This document shows, piece by piece, positions 42,876 through 51,881 of a DNA stretch of 64,000 nucleotides. A model generated the notes under the pieces. That model searched no databases. It was not told the DNA's origin and saw only the letters and a list, made by a program, of their open reading frames with translations. Each line of letters starts with the position of its first letter. Positions within the stretch are counted from its first letter, which is position 1. Made by a program: the position numbers and the translations under genes. The stretch lies in NCBI RefSeq assembly GCF_000282495.1, contig NZ_AKJE01000109.1, positions 1 to 64,000 of the forward strand, read 5' to 3'. This DNA is from Pseudomonas sp. GM79. Its GTDB lineage: Bacteria; Pseudomonadota; Gammaproteobacteria; Pseudomonadales; Pseudomonadaceae.

Positions 42876-43967
42876 ATGGCATACGACACCTCCAAGGCCG
42901 CTCCTCTGCAAACCATCGGTTTTTTGCTGCTGGACCAGTTCACGCTGATTTCCTTGGCATCAGCCATAGAACCTCTGCGAATGGCCAATCAGTTGACCGG
43001 TCAAGAGCTTTACCGCTGGCACACTTTCAGCTTGGGGGGCGAGCGGGTGTGGGCGAGCGATGGCATGCCGATCACTCCGGATGCGGCGATCAATAACGCA
43101 CCGATACTGGACACCGTGATCGTTTGCGGTGGCATTGGCATTCAAAGCGCGGTGACCCGTGAGCACATTACCTGGTTGCGAGCCCAGGCGCGGCGCGCGA
43201 AGCGGATAGGGGGCGTGTGCACAGGGAGTTGGGCCTTGGCCCAGGCAGGCTTGCTCGATGGCTTCGATTGCAGCGTGCACTGGGAGTTTCTGGCGGCCAT
43301 GCAGGAAGCTTTTCCGCGAGTGAACCTCAGCTCCAGTCTATTCACCCTTGACCGAGACCGCTTCACCAGCTCCGGTGGGACCGCGCCATTGGACATGATG
43401 CTGCACCTGATCAGTCGCGATCATGGTCATGAACTGTCAGCGGCCATCTCCGACATGTTCGTCTACGAGCGAATCCGCAACGAACAGGATCATCAACGTG
43501 TACCCCTTAAACACATGCTCGGTACCCACCAACCGAAGTTGCAGGAAATCGTCGCCTTGATGGAGGCCAATCTGGAAGAGCCGATCGACCTCGACGAACT
43601 GGCGAATTATGTCAGTTTGTCCCGTCGACAGCTGGAGCGGTTATTCCAGAAATACCTGCATTCCTCACCCTCACGCTACTACCTCAAACTGCGCCTGATC
43701 CGCGCACGTCAGTTGCTCAAGCAAACGCCGATTTCGATCGTAGAGTTGGCGGTGGTGTGTGGCTTTGTGTCCACCCCCCATTTTTCAAAGTGCTATCGCG
43801 AGTGTTTCGGCATCCCACCCAGCGACGAGCGCTTGGCGGCGCAAACGCAACCGCAAGTGACATCAAGGCCGATTGTACAGGCATTGCCACTGGCAAGGCC
43901 GATGAGTTTGCTGGAGCAGGCTCGTGATGAATCAACGTTCGCCAGTATCAAAATTCTGAAACCCTGA
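42876..43967 (+). CDS. GlxA/AraC-family transcriptional regulator
   Basis: 363 residues. N-terminal DJ-1/PfpI-like domain (IGFLLLDQFTLISLASAIEP; nucleophile-elbow-like GGVCTGSWALAQAGLLDG) and C-terminal double HTH (DLDELANYVSLSRRQLERLF and SIVELAVVCGFVSTPHFSKC). Regulators of this type in Pseudomonas (CdhR, GbdR, ArgR) respond to amines and amino acids. The ATG at 42876 starts the domain; the frame is open upstream. Sits between the permease and polyamine genes; either may be a target. Confidence 0.86.
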   Translation: MAYDTSKAAPLQTIGFLLLDQFTLISLASAIEPLRMANQLTGQELYRWHTFSLGGERVWASDGMPITPDAAINNAPILDTVIVCGGIGIQSAVTREHITWLRAQARRAKRIGGVCTGSWALAQAGLLDGFDCSVHWEFLAAMQEAFPRVNLSSSLFTLDRDRFTSSGGTAPLDMMLHLISRDHGHELSAAISDMFVYERIRNEQDHQRVPLKHMLGTHQPKLQEIVALMEANLEEPIDLDELANYVSLSRRQLERLFQKYLHSSPSRYYLKLRLIRARQLLKQTPISIVELAVVCGFVSTPHFSKCYRECFGIPPSDERLAAQTQPQVTSRPIVQALPLARPMSLLEQARDESTFASIKILKP

Positions 43968-44204
43968 ACGACCCGGTACGCGATAAAGCCAGCATCTGAA
44001 GCCGAAATTGCGTCGACATCTCCCAAGCGATGAAGTATTGCATTGTGTTCGAGAAAGCAGCAGCCGTTTGAGCTGCCGCTGACACAGGCTTCTGGATCCA
44101 ATCAAGGACGGCTCGGCAAACTGCGCTCTCTGCTCTTTCGATAAGTTGCCAGTGAAGGCACAATGCGCATCCTTTTTTTGGCTGGCCTTGCCGGAGGCCT
44201 CGAA

Positions 44205-45302
44205 ATGATCAAGACGCCGTACTACCTCATCGACAAACAAAAGCTGCTGGCGAACATGCAGAAGATCGCTTATGTGCGCGAAAAGTCCGGGGCCAAAGCC
44301 CTGCTGGCACTCAAGTGCTTCGCCACCTGGTCGGTGTTTGACCTGATGCAGCAATACATGGACGGCACCACGTCGTCGTCGCTCTACGAGCTCAAGCTCG
44401 GTCGACAGAAATTCGCTGGCGAGACCCACGCCTACAGCGTGGCCTGGGCCGACGACGAGATCGAGGAGATGCTCGACAACTGCGACAAGATCATCTTCAA
44501 CTCCATCGGTCAGTTGCAACGCTACACTGAAGCTTCAGCAGGCAAGGTGCGCGGTCTGCGGGTCAATCCGCAGGTGAGCAGCTCGGATTACCTGCTAGCC
44601 GATCCGGCGCGGCCATTCAGCCGTCTGGGCGAGTGGGATCCGGTAAAAATCGAGCAGGTCATCGAGCAGATCTCGGGCTTCATGTTCCACAACAACTGCG
44701 AGAACGCCGACTTCGGCCTGTTCGACCAGATGCTGTGCACCATCGAAGAGCGGTTCGGCCATCTGCTGCACAAGGTTGAGTGGGTCAGCCTGGGCGGCGG
44801 CATTCACTTCACCGGTGAAGGCTATGCGATCGACGAGTTCTGCGCGCGGCTCAAGGCCTTTTCGCAAAAATACGGCGTGCAGGTCTACCTGGAGCCGGGC
44901 GAAGCCGCCATCACCCAGAGCGCGTCGCTGGAAGTCACCGTGCTCGACACCCTCTACAACGGCAAGCACCTGGCCGTAGTGGACAGCTCCATCGAGGCGC
45001 ACATGCTCGATCTGCTGATCTATCGCCTGAATGCCAAGCTGGCGCCCAGCGAGGGTGAACACACCTACATGGTGTGCGGCAAATCCTGCCTGGCCGGCGA
45101 CATTTTCGGTGAGTATCAATTTGATCGTCCCTTGGCCATCGGCGATCGGCTGTCGTTCATCAATGCAGCGGGTTACACCATGGTCAAGAAGAACTGGTTC
45201 AACGGCCTGAAAATGCCGTCCATCGTAGTGAAACAACTCGACGGTACAGTCGAGGTGGTTCGTGAGTTCGGTTACAACGACTACATGTCCAGCCTTTCGT
45301 AA
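44205..45302 (+). CDS. nspC: Carboxynorspermidine decarboxylase
   Basis: 365 residues, fold type III PLP decarboxylase. PLP lysine K37 in KALLALKCFATW; glycine-rich phosphate loop in WVSLGGGIHF; the active-site CGKSCLAGDIFGEY near the end supplies the second-subunit cysteine. It decarboxylates carboxynorspermidine or carboxyspermidine to norspermidine or spermidine. GGAGG lies seven bases before the ATG at 44205, preferred to the upstream ATG at 44163. It is followed at 27 bases by the matching dehydrogenase, so this is a polyamine operon. Confidence 0.92.
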   Translation: MIKTPYYLIDKQKLLANMQKIAYVREKSGAKALLALKCFATWSVFDLMQQYMDGTTSSSLYELKLGRQKFAGETHAYSVAWADDEIEEMLDNCDKIIFNSIGQLQRYTEASAGKVRGLRVNPQVSSSDYLLADPARPFSRLGEWDPVKIEQVIEQISGFMFHNNCENADFGLFDQMLCTIEERFGHLLHKVEWVSLGGGIHFTGEGYAIDEFCARLKAFSQKYGVQVYLEPGEAAITQSASLEVTVLDTLYNGKHLAVVDSSIEAHMLDLLIYRLNAKLAPSEGEHTYMVCGKSCLAGDIFGEYQFDRPLAIGDRLSFINAAGYTMVKKNWFNGLKMPSIVVKQLDGTVEVVREFGYNDYMSSLS

Positions 45303-45329
45303 GCTGGCAGAGAAGGAGAGAGAGAAAAA

Positions 45330-46565
45330 TTGAAGAAGAACGTGCTTATCATTGGTGCAGGAGGTGTCGCCAAGGTGGTGGCCCACAAGTGCGCGCAGCA
45401 CAACGATGAACTCGGTCGTATTGCTATCGCGTCGCGCAACATCTCCAAATGCCAGGCCATCATCGACAGCGTCAAGGCCAAGGGCAGCCTCAAAGAGCCC
45501 GCCGACATAAAGGCCTTCTCGCTGAACGCTATGGACGTCGAGGCGACCAAGGCGCTGATCCGCGAAACCGAATCGCAGATCGTCATCAACGTCGGTTCTG
45601 CCTTCCTCAACATGTCGGTGCTGCGTGCCTGCATCGATACCGGCGTGGCCTACCTGGACACCGCCATTCACGAAGAACCGGGCAAAATCTGCGAGACGCC
45701 GCCCTGGTACGGCAACTACGAGTGGAAGCACCTCGAGGAATGCAAAGAGAAGAACATCACCGCGATCCTCGGTGTGGGCTTCGACCCGGGTGTGGTCAAC
45801 GCCTATGCAGCGTTGGCACAACAACAGTATTTCGACCGTATTGATTCGATCGACATTCTCGACGTCAATGCCGGTTCCCATGGCAAGTATTTCGCCACCA
45901 ATTTCGATCCGGAAATCAACTTCCGCGAATTCACCGGACAAGTGTGGAGCTGGCAGAACAGTCAGTGGACCAGCAACACAATGTTCGAAGTCAAACGCAC
46001 CGACGACCTGCCGGTCGTAGGGGCCCAGAACCTGTACCTGACCGGGCACGATGAAGTGCACTCCCTGTCGAAGAACCTCGGCGTGCCCAACGTGCGTTTC
46101 TGGATGAGCTTTGGCGAGCACTACATCAATGTGTTCACCGTACTCAAGAACCTCGGCCTGCTCTCCGAGCAACCGGTCAAAACCGCTGAAGGCCTGGAAG
46201 TCGTGCCGCTCAAAGTGGTCAAGGCCGTGCTCCCTGATCCGAGCTCGCTGGCGCCTGGCTACACCGGCAAGACCTGCATCGGCGACCTGGTAAAAGGCAC
46301 CAAGGATGGCCAGCCGCGCGAAGTGTTCATCTACAACGTGGCCGACCACGAAGAAGCCTTTGCCGAAACCGACAGCCAGGGCATTTCCTATACCGCTGGC
46401 GTGCCACCTGTGGCGGCCGCCCTGTTGGTCGCTCGTGGCGAATGGGATGTGCAGCGCATGGCCAACGTCGAGGAGCTGCCGGCCGAGCCGTTCCTCAAGG
46501 CGCTGGATGTGATGGGTCTGCCGACCCGCATCAAGGACGAGAACGGAGACCGTCCCTGGAGCTGA
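45330..46565 (+). CDS. Carboxynorspermidine dehydrogenase (saccharopine dehydrogenase family)
   Basis: 411 residues from a TTG at 45330 with AGGAGAG upstream. Rossmann motif KKNVLIIGAGGVAKVVAHKC; C-terminal domain with GYTGKTCIGDLVKG and YTAGVPPVAAALLVA typical of Lys1-like carboxy(nor)spermidine synthases. It condenses a diamine with aspartate semialdehyde using NADPH, giving the substrate for NspC encoded just upstream. A strong terminator follows 55 bases after the stop. Confidence 0.9.
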   Translation: MKKNVLIIGAGGVAKVVAHKCAQHNDELGRIAIASRNISKCQAIIDSVKAKGSLKEPADIKAFSLNAMDVEATKALIRETESQIVINVGSAFLNMSVLRACIDTGVAYLDTAIHEEPGKICETPPWYGNYEWKHLEECKEKNITAILGVGFDPGVVNAYAALAQQQYFDRIDSIDILDVNAGSHGKYFATNFDPEINFREFTGQVWSWQNSQWTSNTMFEVKRTDDLPVVGAQNLYLTGHDEVHSLSKNLGVPNVRFWMSFGEHYINVFTVLKNLGLLSEQPVKTAEGLEVVPLKVVKAVLPDPSSLAPGYTGKTCIGDLVKGTKDGQPREVFIYNVADHEEAFAETDSQGISYTAGVPPVAAALLVARGEWDVQRMANVEELPAEPFLKALDVMGLPTRIKDENGDRPWS

Positions 46566-46620
46566 AACGCCTGCTGAGGCGTGCGAAATACAGGTGAATC
46601 TTGTATTGCGCTCCAAACAC

Positions 46621-46649
46621 AAAAACGCCGCTCATTGAGCGGCGTTTTT
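46621..46649. terminator. Bidirectional intrinsic terminator
   Basis: AAAAACGCCGCTC, three-base loop ATT, GAGCGGCGTTTTT: a perfect 13-bp stem with T-runs on both strands. It ends the polyamine operon on the plus strand and the tetR-hbd-thiolase operon on the minus strand, which converge here. Confidence 0.9.
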
Positions 46650-46689
46650 GTTTGTGCGTCATTTGTTGTGCCAATCCCGGTGCGGGATT

Positions 46690-47343
46690 TTATTGCATGG
46701 GGTCTTGCGACCGTGGATACACGTCCTGTTTTTTGATCACACTGGCCAGGCGCGGCTTATCACCTGGCGCCAGTAACCGCTCGATGGCGCCACTCACCAT
46801 GTTTTCCAGCAGATTATCGCGCTCTTGTTCATCCAGCGAATAGTGTGTCAGCCAACTGGGCGCGCTGTTGAGCAGGGCGGCAATGGCATGACCGGCGGCC
46901 AACACGCCCTGTTCACTGAACCGGGGGCGGATGCGTAGTATCAGCAGCAACTTGCGTTCGTACTGTTCGCGCAGCTGCCGGACCCGTTGCTGCTGCTCTT
47001 CATTCAGGCAGCCGCTGTCGCGCTCCACGAGACGAAAATGCCAGGGCATTTCCTGATGCAGATTCAGGTGCGCGCGGATCAATTGGTTGAGTCTGTCGCG
47101 TTTTGCCGGGGCAGCGTGTTCGATGCGCCCCAGGGTGGCCAGCAGCTCTTCGTAGAACTCCTCGATCAGGTCGAGCAGCATGTGCTGCTTGCTGGGGTAA
47201 TGGTGATACAGCGAGCCCGGGGCGAGCCCCAGGGAGGTCGCGAGCTCACGCATGCCGACCTGACCGAAACCCTTGCTGGCAAAGAGCAACAGCACCTTCT
47301 CCCGGTGTTCGGCGAAGCGTGAGCAACGCTCAGGCATAGACAT
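46690..47343 (-). CDS. TetR-family transcriptional regulator
   Basis: 217 residues. HTH in VGMRELATSLGLAPGSLYHH followed by YPSKQHMLLDLIEEF. The C-terminal ligand domain is of the acyl-CoA/fatty acid regulator type by length and context. Its ATG at 47343 lies inside the last codons of the 3-hydroxyacyl-CoA dehydrogenase gene, so expression is coupled to that operon; a second ATG at 47337 is possible. It probably senses an acyl-CoA and represses its own operon. Confidence 0.83.
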   Translation of the reverse strand: MSMPERCSRFAEHREKVLLLFASKGFGQVGMRELATSLGLAPGSLYHHYPSKQHMLLDLIEEFYEELLATLGRIEHAAPAKRDRLNQLIRAHLNLHQEMPWHFRLVERDSGCLNEEQQQRVRQLREQYERKLLLILRIRPRFSEQGVLAAGHAIAALLNSAPSWLTHYSLDEQERDNLLENMVSGAIERLLAPGDKPRLASVIKKQDVYPRSQDPMQ

Positions 47344-48181
47344 GGAAGCCACGCCCCGTTTTGCGTCCCAGGTAACCGGCGGCGACCATTTCCTTGAGCA
47401 GTGGAGCGGGGCGGTATTTGCTGTCGTTGAAGCCGTCGTAGAAGGCTTCAAGAATTGCCAGCACGGTGTCCAGGCCGATCAGGTCCGCCAATGCCAGCGG
47501 GCCGATCGGCTGGTTGCAGCCCAGGCGCATGCCGGCGTCGATGTCGTCGACGCTGGCCAGGCCTTCCTGAAACACCAGGATCGCTTCATTGATCATCGGC
47601 ACCAGAATCCGGTTGACCACGAATCCCGGACGGTTGCCGGCGGTGATCGCGGTTTTACCGAGTGTGGTCGCCATGTCCAGCGCCAGGGCAAGGGTGGCAT
47701 CGCTGGTTTGCAGGCCACGAATCACTTCGATCAGGCCCATGACTGGCACCGGGTTGAAAAAGTGCAGACCGATGAAGCGCTCAGGCTCACTGACGCTGGC
47801 AGCCAGTTGGGTAATGGACAGCGATGACGTGTTCGAGGCGATCACACAGTCGGCGCTGACCTGCGCGGCGATTTGTTGCAGCACGCGCAGTTTCAGGTCG
47901 AGGTTTTCGGTGGCGGCTTCGATCACCATTTGCACGTTTTGCAGGCTGTTGTAATCGGTACTGGTACGAATCTTGTCGAGGGCAGCGAGCTTTTGCTCGT
48001 GCGTCAGCGTGTTTTTGGCGACTTGTCGATCGAGGTTTTTATCGACGGTCGCGATTGCCTTTTGCAAGGCACTTTCGGAAATGTCGATCAAGGTCACATG
48101 GAAGCCGGCCAGGGCGCAGACTTGAGCGATGCCATTGCCCATGGTGCCGGCGCCGATGACGCCAATGTTCTGAAGATTCAT
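47330..48181 (-). CDS. 3-hydroxybutyryl-CoA dehydrogenase family
   Basis: 283 residues. NAD-binding motif IGVIGAGTMGNGIAQVCALA and catalytic-site block GLHFFNPVPVMGLIEVIRG (the histidine) with VNRILVPMINEA. It oxidises 3-hydroxybutyryl-CoA to acetoacetyl-CoA, feeding the thiolase encoded 13 bases upstream. AAGGA lies before the ATG at 48181; an in-frame ATG at 48187 would leave almost no gap to that site. Confidence 0.9.
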   Translation of the reverse strand: MNLQNIGVIGAGTMGNGIAQVCALAGFHVTLIDISESALQKAIATVDKNLDRQVAKNTLTHEQKLAALDKIRTSTDYNSLQNVQMVIEAATENLDLKLRVLQQIAAQVSADCVIASNTSSLSITQLAASVSEPERFIGLHFFNPVPVMGLIEVIRGLQTSDATLALALDMATTLGKTAITAGNRPGFVVNRILVPMINEAILVFQEGLASVDDIDAGMRLGCNQPIGPLALADLIGLDTVLAILEAFYDGFNDSKYRPAPLLKEMVAAGYLGRKTGRGFHVYA

Positions 48182-48194
48182 GCGCATGTCCTTA

Positions 48195-49379
48195 TCAAAC
48201 CCGCTCGAACAACACGGCGATGCCTTGGCCGCCGCCGATGCACATGGTCGCCAGGGCATAACGACCCTGACAGCGATGCAGTTCGTGAATCGCTTTGGTG
48301 GCGATGATCGCGCCAGTGGCGCCCACCGGATGGCCCAGCGAGATGCCCGAACCGTTGGGGTTGACCTTCTGCGGATCGAAGCCCAGCTCTTGCGCTACGG
48401 CACAGGCCTGGGCGGCAAAGGCTTCGTTGGACTCGATCACATCAAGGTCGGCCACGGTCAGACCGGCGCGCTTGAGCACAAGGCGGGTGGCGGGAATCGG
48501 TCCCAGTCCCATCATCGACGGTTCAACGCCTGCGTGGGCATAACCCACCAGTCGGGCCATAGGTTTGAGGCCTTGTTCCTGGACGACTTGCCCGGTGGCC
48601 ATGATCAGTGCGCCGGCACCATCATTGAGGCCGGACGCGTTGCCAGCGGTGACGCTACCGTCCTTTTTGAAGGCGGGTTTCATACGGCTCAATTGCTCGG
48701 CGTTGACCTCAGCCCGAACATGCTCATCCGTCGCAAACGTAACCGTCCCTTTGCGGGTTTCAATTTCGATCGGCACGATCTGCCCGGCAAAACGCCCTTC
48801 GGCAATCGCCCGGGCAGCACGCTGCTGGCTGAGCAGCGCCAGTTCATCCTGGGCCTGACGCGTGATGCCATAGTGCTCGGCGATATTTTCAGCGGTGATA
48901 CCCATGTGGAAACCGGCAAACGGGTCTTGCAGCACCCCAAGCATGTAGTCGATGGCCTGCATGTCGCCCATGCGTGCGCCCCAGCGCGCCTGCGGCAACA
49001 AGTACGCGCCTCGGCTCATGGACTCGACGCCACCTGCCAGCGCAGCGCCCGCATCCCCCAGCATCAAACTTTGCGCGGCGCTGACAATCGCCTGCAAACC
49101 CGAACCGCACAGGCGGTTGACGTTGAAAGCGGGCGTCTCTTTCGTCAGGCCGGCATTGATCGCTACGGCTCGGGAGATGTAGGCATCGCGTGCCTCGGTC
49201 GGGATCACATGTCCCATCACTGCATGACCGATGTGCTCGGGCGCCAGGCCTGAACGTTCGATGGCGGCGCGGCAAACGTCGGTTGCCAACTGAATAGGCG
49301 GCACATCCTTGAGTGAACCGCCAAAGCTGCCGATGGCAGAACGGACGGCGCTCACTACAAAAATATCGGAATGGTTCAT
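48195..49379 (-). CDS. Acetyl-CoA acetyltransferase (thiolase)
   Basis: 394 residues, biosynthetic-type thiolase length. Nucleophile C91 in VNRLCGSGLQAIVSA, catalytic H in GHPVGATGA, and the second cysteine in MCIGGGQGIA. It forms or cleaves acetoacetyl-CoA and heads an operon with the 3-hydroxyacyl-CoA dehydrogenase and TetR genes, a short-chain beta-oxidation or ketone-body module. Divergent from an AraC regulator gene 131 bases away. Confidence 0.92.
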   Translation of the reverse strand: MNHSDIFVVSAVRSAIGSFGGSLKDVPPIQLATDVCRAAIERSGLAPEHIGHAVMGHVIPTEARDAYISRAVAINAGLTKETPAFNVNRLCGSGLQAIVSAAQSLMLGDAGAALAGGVESMSRGAYLLPQARWGARMGDMQAIDYMLGVLQDPFAGFHMGITAENIAEHYGITRQAQDELALLSQQRAARAIAEGRFAGQIVPIEIETRKGTVTFATDEHVRAEVNAEQLSRMKPAFKKDGSVTAGNASGLNDGAGALIMATGQVVQEQGLKPMARLVGYAHAGVEPSMMGLGPIPATRLVLKRAGLTVADLDVIESNEAFAAQACAVAQELGFDPQKVNPNGSGISLGHPVGATGAIIATKAIHELHRCQGRYALATMCIGGGQGIAVLFERV

Positions 49380-49510
49380 GTTGGCTCTCTGAATAGGTCT
49401 TTTTTGTTGGGCACGAGTCTAGAATCAGCAGCGCCACTGGCCTATGCCAAAACTGTTCAAGGGTGATGGCGTTTTTTGCCATATTCAGATGTGACGAGAG
49501 AGGCATTCAA

Positions 49511-50527
49511 ATGCGGGAAACGGATTCGGTGGCGGTTTACTTCATGTACCCCATGATCCATGCGTTACGTGAGGAACCGCAGCGTTTGCGGTCAGTGCTT
49601 GAACAAGTGGGAATTGATCCGGCATTGATGGATCAGCCGACGGCACGAGTACCGGCCACGGCTTTCGCCGCGTTGTGGCTGGTGCAGATACGTGAGTTGA
49701 ACGACGAATTTTTCCGGTTGGACTCCCACGGTATGCCACCGGGCAGTTTTGCCTTGATCTGTCGGGCGTTGATTCAGGAGCCGACGCTGGAAAAAGCCAT
49801 GCGCCAGTGCCTGGCCAATTTCGCCCTGTTCCTGAGTGATTTTCGCGGCACGTTGAGCGTGCGGGGCAAGCGCGCGGTCATCAGCTTGCAGACCCGTGCG
49901 CAGGACAACGAGGTCAGCCGGTTGGGCGAAGAAACGTTTCTGGTGTTGATGATCAGCCTGCTGTGCTGGCTGGGCGGGCGGCGCATTCCGATCGATCGGG
50001 CGGACTTTCGTCATCAGCGTTTGTCGCTGCGTGATGATGCCATGCTCTGGGGGCCCAACCTGACCTTTGGCACTGAACGCACCGAAATCGAGTTCGCCAG
50101 TCACTACCTGCGCCTGCCGGTGATTCAAGACCTTGCTTCGCTGAAAGTGTTTTTACGCACCGCACCGCAATGGCTGGTGATCCGCTTCCGCAACCAGCAT
50201 GGGCTGACGTCGCAGGTTCATCAGCGCCTGCGCCACAGCCATTACAGCGAATGGCCGACTTTGCAGGCCTTCGCCCTGGAACAGCACCTGAGCCCCAGCA
50301 CCTTTCGCCGCAAACTGGGACGTGAAGGCTGTTCGTATCAGGAGATCAAGGATGAAGTGCGGCGCGCGGTGGCGTTTGAACGGTTGCGCCAGAGCAAGGC
50401 GAGCATCAGCGATATTGCTGAGCAGTTGGGGTTTCAGGAGCCGAGTGCGTTTCATCGCGCGTTCAAGAAGTGGACGGGGGAGAGCCCGGGGCGGTATCGG
50501 GCGCGGTTTCAGGATGGTTCTGAATGA
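49511..50527 (+). CDS. AraC-family transcriptional regulator (OruR/ArgR-type)
   Basis: 338 residues. The N-terminal Arabinose_bd-type domain (SVLEQVGIDPALMDQPTARV, ALICRALIQEPTLEKAMRQC) precedes an AraC HTH (SISDIAEQLGFQEPSAFHRA, then FKKWTGESPGRYR). It is divergent from the thiolase operon and is the obvious candidate activator of it. The ATG at 49511 has GAGAGAGG upstream and begins the domain. Confidence 0.86.
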   Translation: MRETDSVAVYFMYPMIHALREEPQRLRSVLEQVGIDPALMDQPTARVPATAFAALWLVQIRELNDEFFRLDSHGMPPGSFALICRALIQEPTLEKAMRQCLANFALFLSDFRGTLSVRGKRAVISLQTRAQDNEVSRLGEETFLVLMISLLCWLGGRRIPIDRADFRHQRLSLRDDAMLWGPNLTFGTERTEIEFASHYLRLPVIQDLASLKVFLRTAPQWLVIRFRNQHGLTSQVHQRLRHSHYSEWPTLQAFALEQHLSPSTFRRKLGREGCSYQEIKDEVRRAVAFERLRQSKASISDIAEQLGFQEPSAFHRAFKKWTGESPGRYRARFQDGSE

Positions 50528-50752
50528 GCTCCTGACAGGGATCGCACGGGTCAACACCCAGCCATTTGATTTATGAATTGTGCTCAGCAGTCCATGCGGA
50601 TTTTTGATCTTAATCGATGTGCCCGCGGCTTGTAGCATGTCTATCAGGCGCTCAGACCCCGTTGCTGTCATTGATTCACTGGCCGTGAGGATCGCGCCTG
50701 CACGCAGTCTGGGCTGCGTTATGTCAATGAAACCAGGGATAAGAATTTCAAC

Positions 50753-51826
50753 ATGCAATCAAGAACACTGAAGCGATTTCTGGACGTTGTGATTGGCGCC
50801 GCCGCACTCGCGACCGGCGCTTGTACGGTGGCGGCTCCATTGGTCATCCAGGAGCAGGGCAGCTTCGCCGCTGGCGGCCAGGTCGCCACGGCGCCGGGCA
50901 CCTTTGATCCGCGCAAACCGATGGAGCCTGCGGGGCAGACCTATCATGGCGACCACGCCTACGCCTTCTATCAGATCCCCGTGAATGCCCGAAAACTTCC
51001 GATTGTCATGTGGCACGGCGCTGGCCAGTTCTCCAAGACCTGGGAGACCACGGCTGATGGTCGAGAAGGTTTTCAGACGCTATTCCTGCGCCGTGGATTC
51101 GGGGTGTACCTGATTGATCAGCCGCGTCGTGGCAACGCCGGGCGCAGCATGGTCGAGGCAACGCTCAAGCCGACGCCGGACGAGCAGCTTTGGTTCAATC
51201 AGTTCCGCATCGGCCTGTGGCCCAACTACTTCGAGGGTGTACAGGTTGCTCGCGATGCGCAGACCCGCGACCAGTTCTTCCGCGCCATGACGCCGAACAC
51301 CGGCCCCTTCGATATGAACGTGGTGTCGGATGGCGTATCGGCTGTGTTCGAAAAAATCGGGCCTGGCATCCTCTTTACGCATTCGCAGGGTGGTGGGCCG
51401 GGCTGGCTGACGGCGATCAAGAACGGCAACGTGAAAGCCATTGTGGCCTTCGAACCGGGCAGTGGTTTTATCTTCCCGGAGGGCGAAGTCCCGGCGCCGA
51501 TCCCGAGCGCCTTTGACACCGTGACAGCGTCTGCCGTGCCTGCGTCGCAATTCGCCGCCCTGACGAAACTGCCGATCCTGGTGCTCTATGGCGACAACAT
51601 TCCCGACCATGCCATCGATCTGCCCGCCCAGGATAGTTGGCGTGCCCGCCTTGATATGGCCAGGCTTTGGCGCGACACGGTCAACAAGCATGGGGGTGAC
51701 GTGACGCTGGCGCATTTGCCGCAGATTGGCATCAAGGGCAATACGCATTTCCCCATGTCGGATCTGAACAACGTCCAGATCGCAGACCTGGTATCGAAGT
51801 TTCTCACCGAGAAAAACCTCGACTGA
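50753..51826 (+). CDS. Exported alpha/beta hydrolase
   Basis: 357 residues. Signal peptide about 1-28. Oxyanion region VMWHGAGQFSKTW (about 86-97), nucleophile S211 in FTHSQGGGPGW, acid in VLYGDNIPDH and a late histidine near GNTHFPM. It resembles secreted esterases of Pseudomonas and Burkholderia. Together with the exported hydrolase 55 bases downstream it may form a two-gene unit. Substrate unknown. Confidence 0.8.
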   Translation: MQSRTLKRFLDVVIGAAALATGACTVAAPLVIQEQGSFAAGGQVATAPGTFDPRKPMEPAGQTYHGDHAYAFYQIPVNARKLPIVMWHGAGQFSKTWETTADGREGFQTLFLRRGFGVYLIDQPRRGNAGRSMVEATLKPTPDEQLWFNQFRIGLWPNYFEGVQVARDAQTRDQFFRAMTPNTGPFDMNVVSDGVSAVFEKIGPGILFTHSQGGGPGWLTAIKNGNVKAIVAFEPGSGFIFPEGEVPAPIPSAFDTVTASAVPASQFAALTKLPILVLYGDNIPDHAIDLPAQDSWRARLDMARLWRDTVNKHGGDVTLAHLPQIGIKGNTHFPMSDLNNVQIADLVSKFLTEKNLD

Positions 51827-51881
51827 AAAACCGCCAACGGGGTCATGCAGGACCTGTCGTTTTTTACTTGAAAGGGCTCAT

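Noticed and set aside
44595..46622. 675-residue open frame on the minus strand opposite nspC and the dehydrogenase
   Set aside because: Opposite two well-recognised enzymes; no motif of its own.
48180..49253. 357-residue open frame opposite the thiolase gene
   Set aside because: Shadow of the thiolase; composition is typical of antisense frames.
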